DNA from: Acidithiobacillus ferruginosus
Lineage (GTDB): Bacteria > Pseudomonadota > Gammaproteobacteria > Acidithiobacillales > Acidithiobacillaceae
Direction of reading: 5' to 3'
NCBI RefSeq assembly: GCF_018854495.1
Contig: NZ_JABBDR010000177.1
Coordinates: 1 to 9,460 of the forward strand
Length of the DNA: 9,460 nucleotides
Shown in pieces: positions 7,635 to 9,460 of the stretch. The notes beneath the pieces are model-generated. The model worked only from the letters and a program-made list of their open reading frames with translations, was not told the origin of the DNA and made no database searches. The first letter of the stretch is position 1; each line of letters starts with the position of its first letter. A program made the translations under genes and the position numbers.

Positions 7635-8711
7635 GTGAAAAAAATACAGGTATTCGTTATAGACGACTCTGCGGTCGTGCGCCAGGTGCTGCAAACAGCC
7701 CTAACGCAAGACCCAAATATCGCCGTACTGGCGACCGCTCATGATCCGATTTTTGCATGGGATCGTATGCAGCGGCAGTGGCCCGATGTGGTCATACTCG
7801 ACATCGAAATGCCGCGCATGGATGGCGTAACCTTCCTGCGCAAAATCATGGCGGAACATCCCTTACCGGTAATTATCTGTTCCAGCCTGGCGGAATCCGG
7901 GGCGCAGATTACCTTGAATGCCTTATCGGCCGGCGCCGTGCAAATTATCCAGAAACCCCATTCCGGTCTGCGCGATTTTTTGCAAAAAGATGCACCAGAG
8001 ATCATTCAAGCGGTCAAGGCTGCGGCGCGTGCCAACCTGCGTAATATTCGTCCTGCACCTGCCGCCAGTTTTGCTGCCACTACCGCTGTTACTGCTGTTG
8101 CTCCCGATGTGTTGCTACAGAAGAGCACGGAAAAAGTCATTGCCATCGGCACCAGTACCGGCGGCACACAGGCACTGGAAGTGCTGCTCCGTGCGCTCCC
8201 GGTAACGGTTCCGGGGGTAGTGGTGGTCCAGCACATGCCGGAAAAATTCACCGCTGCCTTTGCCGCCCGCCTCAATACGATCAGCGCCCTGGAAGTGCGT
8301 GAAGCGCGTGACGGTGACCGGGTTTTGCCTGGCCTCGCCCTCATCGCACCAGGTGGTAAGCACATGCGTTTGGTGCGCAGTGGTGCCCAGTTTGCGGTGC
8401 AGGTGTTTGATGGCCCCTTGGTGAAGCACCATCGTCCCTCCGTCGATGTGCTCTTCCGCTCCGTCGCGCAGGTGGCGGGACGGAATGCCTGGGGTGTCAT
8501 CATGACCGGCATGGGTGATGATGGCGCGCAGGGGCTCACCGAGATGCACTGCGTCGGCGCGCATACCATTGCCCAGGACGAGGCGAGTTGCGTGGTTTTC
8601 GGTATGCCTAAAGAAGCTATTCGCTTAGGTGGGGTGGATGAGATTCTCCCGCTGAAGAGTATTGCGATGCGCCTGCCGCGCTCCATATCGGCAGGCGGAA
8701 GCAAAGCGTGA
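7635..8711 (+). CDS. cheB: Chemotaxis methylesterase/deamidase response regulator CheB
   Basis: This 358-residue protein has an N-terminal receiver domain (Asp10/Asp11 pocket, phospho-acceptor Asp56 in [13 protein letters not shown]). An alanine-rich linker covers about 122-165, and the C-terminal methylesterase domain follows. The catalytic triad is Ser174 (IGTSTGG), His200 ([10 protein letters not shown]) and Asp296 (TGMGDDG). When phosphorylated by CheA it removes methyl groups from MCPs and opposes CheR. The GTG start at 7635 has only a weak ribosome binding site and lies 30 bases after cheD. The 3' end overlaps the next gene by 4 bases (GTGA). Length and active residues are normal. Confidence 0.96.
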   Translation: MKKIQVFVIDDSAVVRQVLQTALTQDPNIAVLATAHDPIFAWDRMQRQWPDVVILDIEMPRMDGVTFLRKIMAEHPLPVIICSSLAESGAQITLNALSAGAVQIIQKPHSGLRDFLQKDAPEIIQAVKAAARANLRNIRPAPAASFAATTAVTAVAPDVLLQKSTEKVIAIGTSTGGTQALEVLLRALPVTVPGVVVVQHMPEKFTAAFAARLNTISALEVREARDGDRVLPGLALIAPGGKHMRLVRSGAQFAVQVFDGPLVKHHRPSVDVLFRSVAQVAGRNAWGVIMTGMGDDGAQGLTEMHCVGAHTIAQDEASCVVFGMPKEAIRLGGVDEILPLKSIAMRLPRSISAGGSKA

Positions 8712-9025
8712 GCAGCAAGACGACGACTCCGGATACCTGGTCGGTGGCTATCACTCAGCAAAAAATGGCGGCAATGATTTCGGCAGGGCGTCGGGCCAAA
8801 AGGCGCCAACCCCTTTTTATGCTGGGGATTGCTTTGATCTTTATGATGGTGGCGGGGCTTGCTTACTCGAACAGCCAAGGCTGGCAGCGTCGGCTCGTAC
8901 AACGGGCGGCATTCAGTGAACAACAGGCCGGCCAGAAATTGGCTGACAGTGTTGCCATAAATTTGGCCACGATGTTGCAGATGCACGTCAGAGACTTAAG
9001 GTTTTTGGCAGCAATGCCGTTATAG
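8708..9025 (+). pseudogene. Truncated membrane sensor, probably an MCP N-terminus
   Basis: A GTG start overlapping the cheB stop begins a frame of 105 residues. A basic cytoplasmic N-terminus (RRAKRRQ) precedes one clear membrane segment at about residues 35-53 (LFMLGIALIFMMVAGLAYS). A helical, probably periplasmic stretch follows (LVQRAAFSEQQAGQKLADS to VRDLRFLAAMP). The frame then stops within a few codons as the DNA turns into an IS fragment. No second membrane segment, HAMP or signalling hairpin remains. Its place after cheB and its topology suggest the second MCP of the operon; a membrane sensor kinase or cyclase is also possible. The fragment is unlikely to signal. Confidence 0.7.
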
Positions 9026-9048
9026 GGTGGGGACGTCCATCCCATTGC
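9019..9048. other. Junction between operon and insertion-sequence remnant
   Basis: Sensor-like coding on the + strand fades after AAMP (about 9019). Transposase-like coding on the - strand, read towards lower coordinates, loses family character after FCSCC (about 9049). The two broken genes therefore meet within about 30 bases. Both lack their 3' portions, so a deletion accompanied or followed the insertion. Confidence 0.6.
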
Positions 9049-9289
9049 TTACGCAGCAGGAGCAAAAGTAACGGGGAATCGGCACCGGATTCTCCTGCCC
9101 GGAAGCCGTCCGGTCGGCCTTGCGGGTGTAGTGGCCATGATGCCAGGGATGGCTCCGGCCACAGTGTGCACGACAGGCGGGCCGATAACGCTCAGGATCT
9201 CGGGCCAGGGTGTCACGGTGATGCTTCAGGGTATAAATACCCGCTACAATACGATGCAAGGGCGGACCTCCTATGGGTTTGGTTATCAT
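9020..9289 (-). pseudogene. Truncated zinc-finger transposase-like protein
   Basis: On the - strand an 89-residue frame contains RYRPACRAHCG, WHHGHYTRKADR and PVPIPRYFCSCC. These resemble the cysteine-rich N-terminus of IS-encoded proteins (I believe the DUF6431 type, from memory). Cysteines at 39, 43, 76 and 78/79 could bind zinc. The frame then runs about 10 unrelated residues to a stop, so the catalytic part is lost. An ATG at 9289 opens the frame. A TTG at 9259 is preceded by AGGAGGT with a 6-base gap and may be the true start. This is a remnant and not an active transposase. Confidence 0.6.
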
Positions 9290-9382
9290 GAAAGCCTAAT
9301 TCACTTCCCACGATAACAAAGGAGATTCCGCCCTTTCTATACTCTCTGCGTCCCACCTTCTAGGAGAAGCCGTTCTCCAAAT
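9040..9382 (-). mobile_element. Insertion-sequence remnant (5' part)
   Basis: This segment holds the 5' end of the transposase-like gene and its upstream region, oriented towards the operon. It is cut at its inner end by the junction with the truncated sensor gene and borders the 78-bp repeat at its outer end. A short hairpin at 9363-9378 (GGAGAA-GCCG-TTCTCC) has no T tract. I cannot assign the IS family with certainty or see its true termini. Confidence 0.6.
9256..9337 (-). repeat. Imperfect inverted repeat over the transposase start
   Basis: AAGGGCGGA at 9258-9266 is complementary to TCCGCCCTT at 9327-9335. Pairing continues inward through CTCCT-type and GTTATC/GATAAC segments (9282-9287 with 9312-9317), with small bulges. 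In a - strand transcript the AGGAGG ribosome binding site before the TTG start would be paired. This arrangement could block translation of read-through transcripts, a known IS control strategy. Confidence 0.65.
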
Positions 9383-9460
9383 CCCTTATATGGATGCCTC
9401 CGTTTGTGCAAGTGATATCTGATGTCTGGCATGTTGAGGTCGAGTTGCAGCCTTATATCC
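9383..9460 (-). repeat. Right copy of the 78-bp perfect inverted repeat
   Basis: This is the exact reverse complement of bases 1-78. Inward of 9383 the sequence differs completely from that inside the left copy, so the shared unit ends at this base. It directly abuts the upstream region of the IS remnant. It may extend beyond the window. Confidence 0.95.

Noticed and set aside
8006..8986. A 326-codon open frame on the - strand
   Set aside because: It is antisense to cheB and the truncated sensor gene. cheB has its full catalytic triad in the + frame, and the - translation is compositionally odd with no motifs.
9131..9316. A 61-codon + strand frame near the right end
   Set aside because: It is opposite the cysteine-rich transposase-like frame and shows no features of its own.
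9363..9378. Hairpin GGAGAA-GCCG-TTCTCC as a terminator
   Set aside because: The stem is only 6 bp and no T tract follows on either strand.

Overview
The window is a nearly complete bacterial chemotaxis operon on the + strand, held between two perfect inverted copies of a 78-bp repeat that form the first and last bases of the window. Gene content, moderately high GC and tight ATGA/TGATG gene overlaps point to a motile gamma- or Acidithiobacillia-type proteobacterium. Acidithiobacillus is my best guess, but it rests on general resemblance only.

Layout: 1-78 is the left inverted repeat. A near-consensus sigma-28 (FliA) promoter follows at 103-129. The operon then reads: soluble MCP-like protein (174-1106), cheY (1131-1502), a STAS-domain protein (1502-1834), cheA (1831-4032), a membrane MCP (4055-5677), cheW (5688-6215), cheR (6219-7028), cheD (7035-7604), cheB (7635-8711), and the 5' part of a second membrane protein (8708 to about 9020) that is cut off. 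From about 9040 to 9382 lies a fragment of an insertion sequence on the - strand. It holds the N-terminal part of a zinc-finger transposase-like protein, with an imperfect hairpin over its start. The right inverted repeat fills 9383-9460.

How it works together: the MCPs, CheW and CheA form the signalling array. CheA phosphorylates CheY and CheB. CheR methylates the receptors, CheB demethylates and deamidates them, and CheD deamidates them. No separate CheZ, CheC, CheX or FliY gene is present. The first gene, which would normally be called just a soluble MCP, has a CheZ-like active-site signature (FQDRVSQ, Asp and Gln four residues apart) and an acidic-aromatic C-terminal tail. It may therefore be the missing CheY-P phosphatase, built on an MCP signalling hairpin. 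Gene order resembles the Pseudomonas aeruginosa Che2 and Vibrio cholerae cluster III type, while the promoter suggests co-expression with flagella.

The main points to follow up are the CheZ-like receptor, the FliA promoter, the STAS protein without a phosphorylatable residue, and the enclosure of the whole operon by inverted repeats with IS damage at its 3' end.
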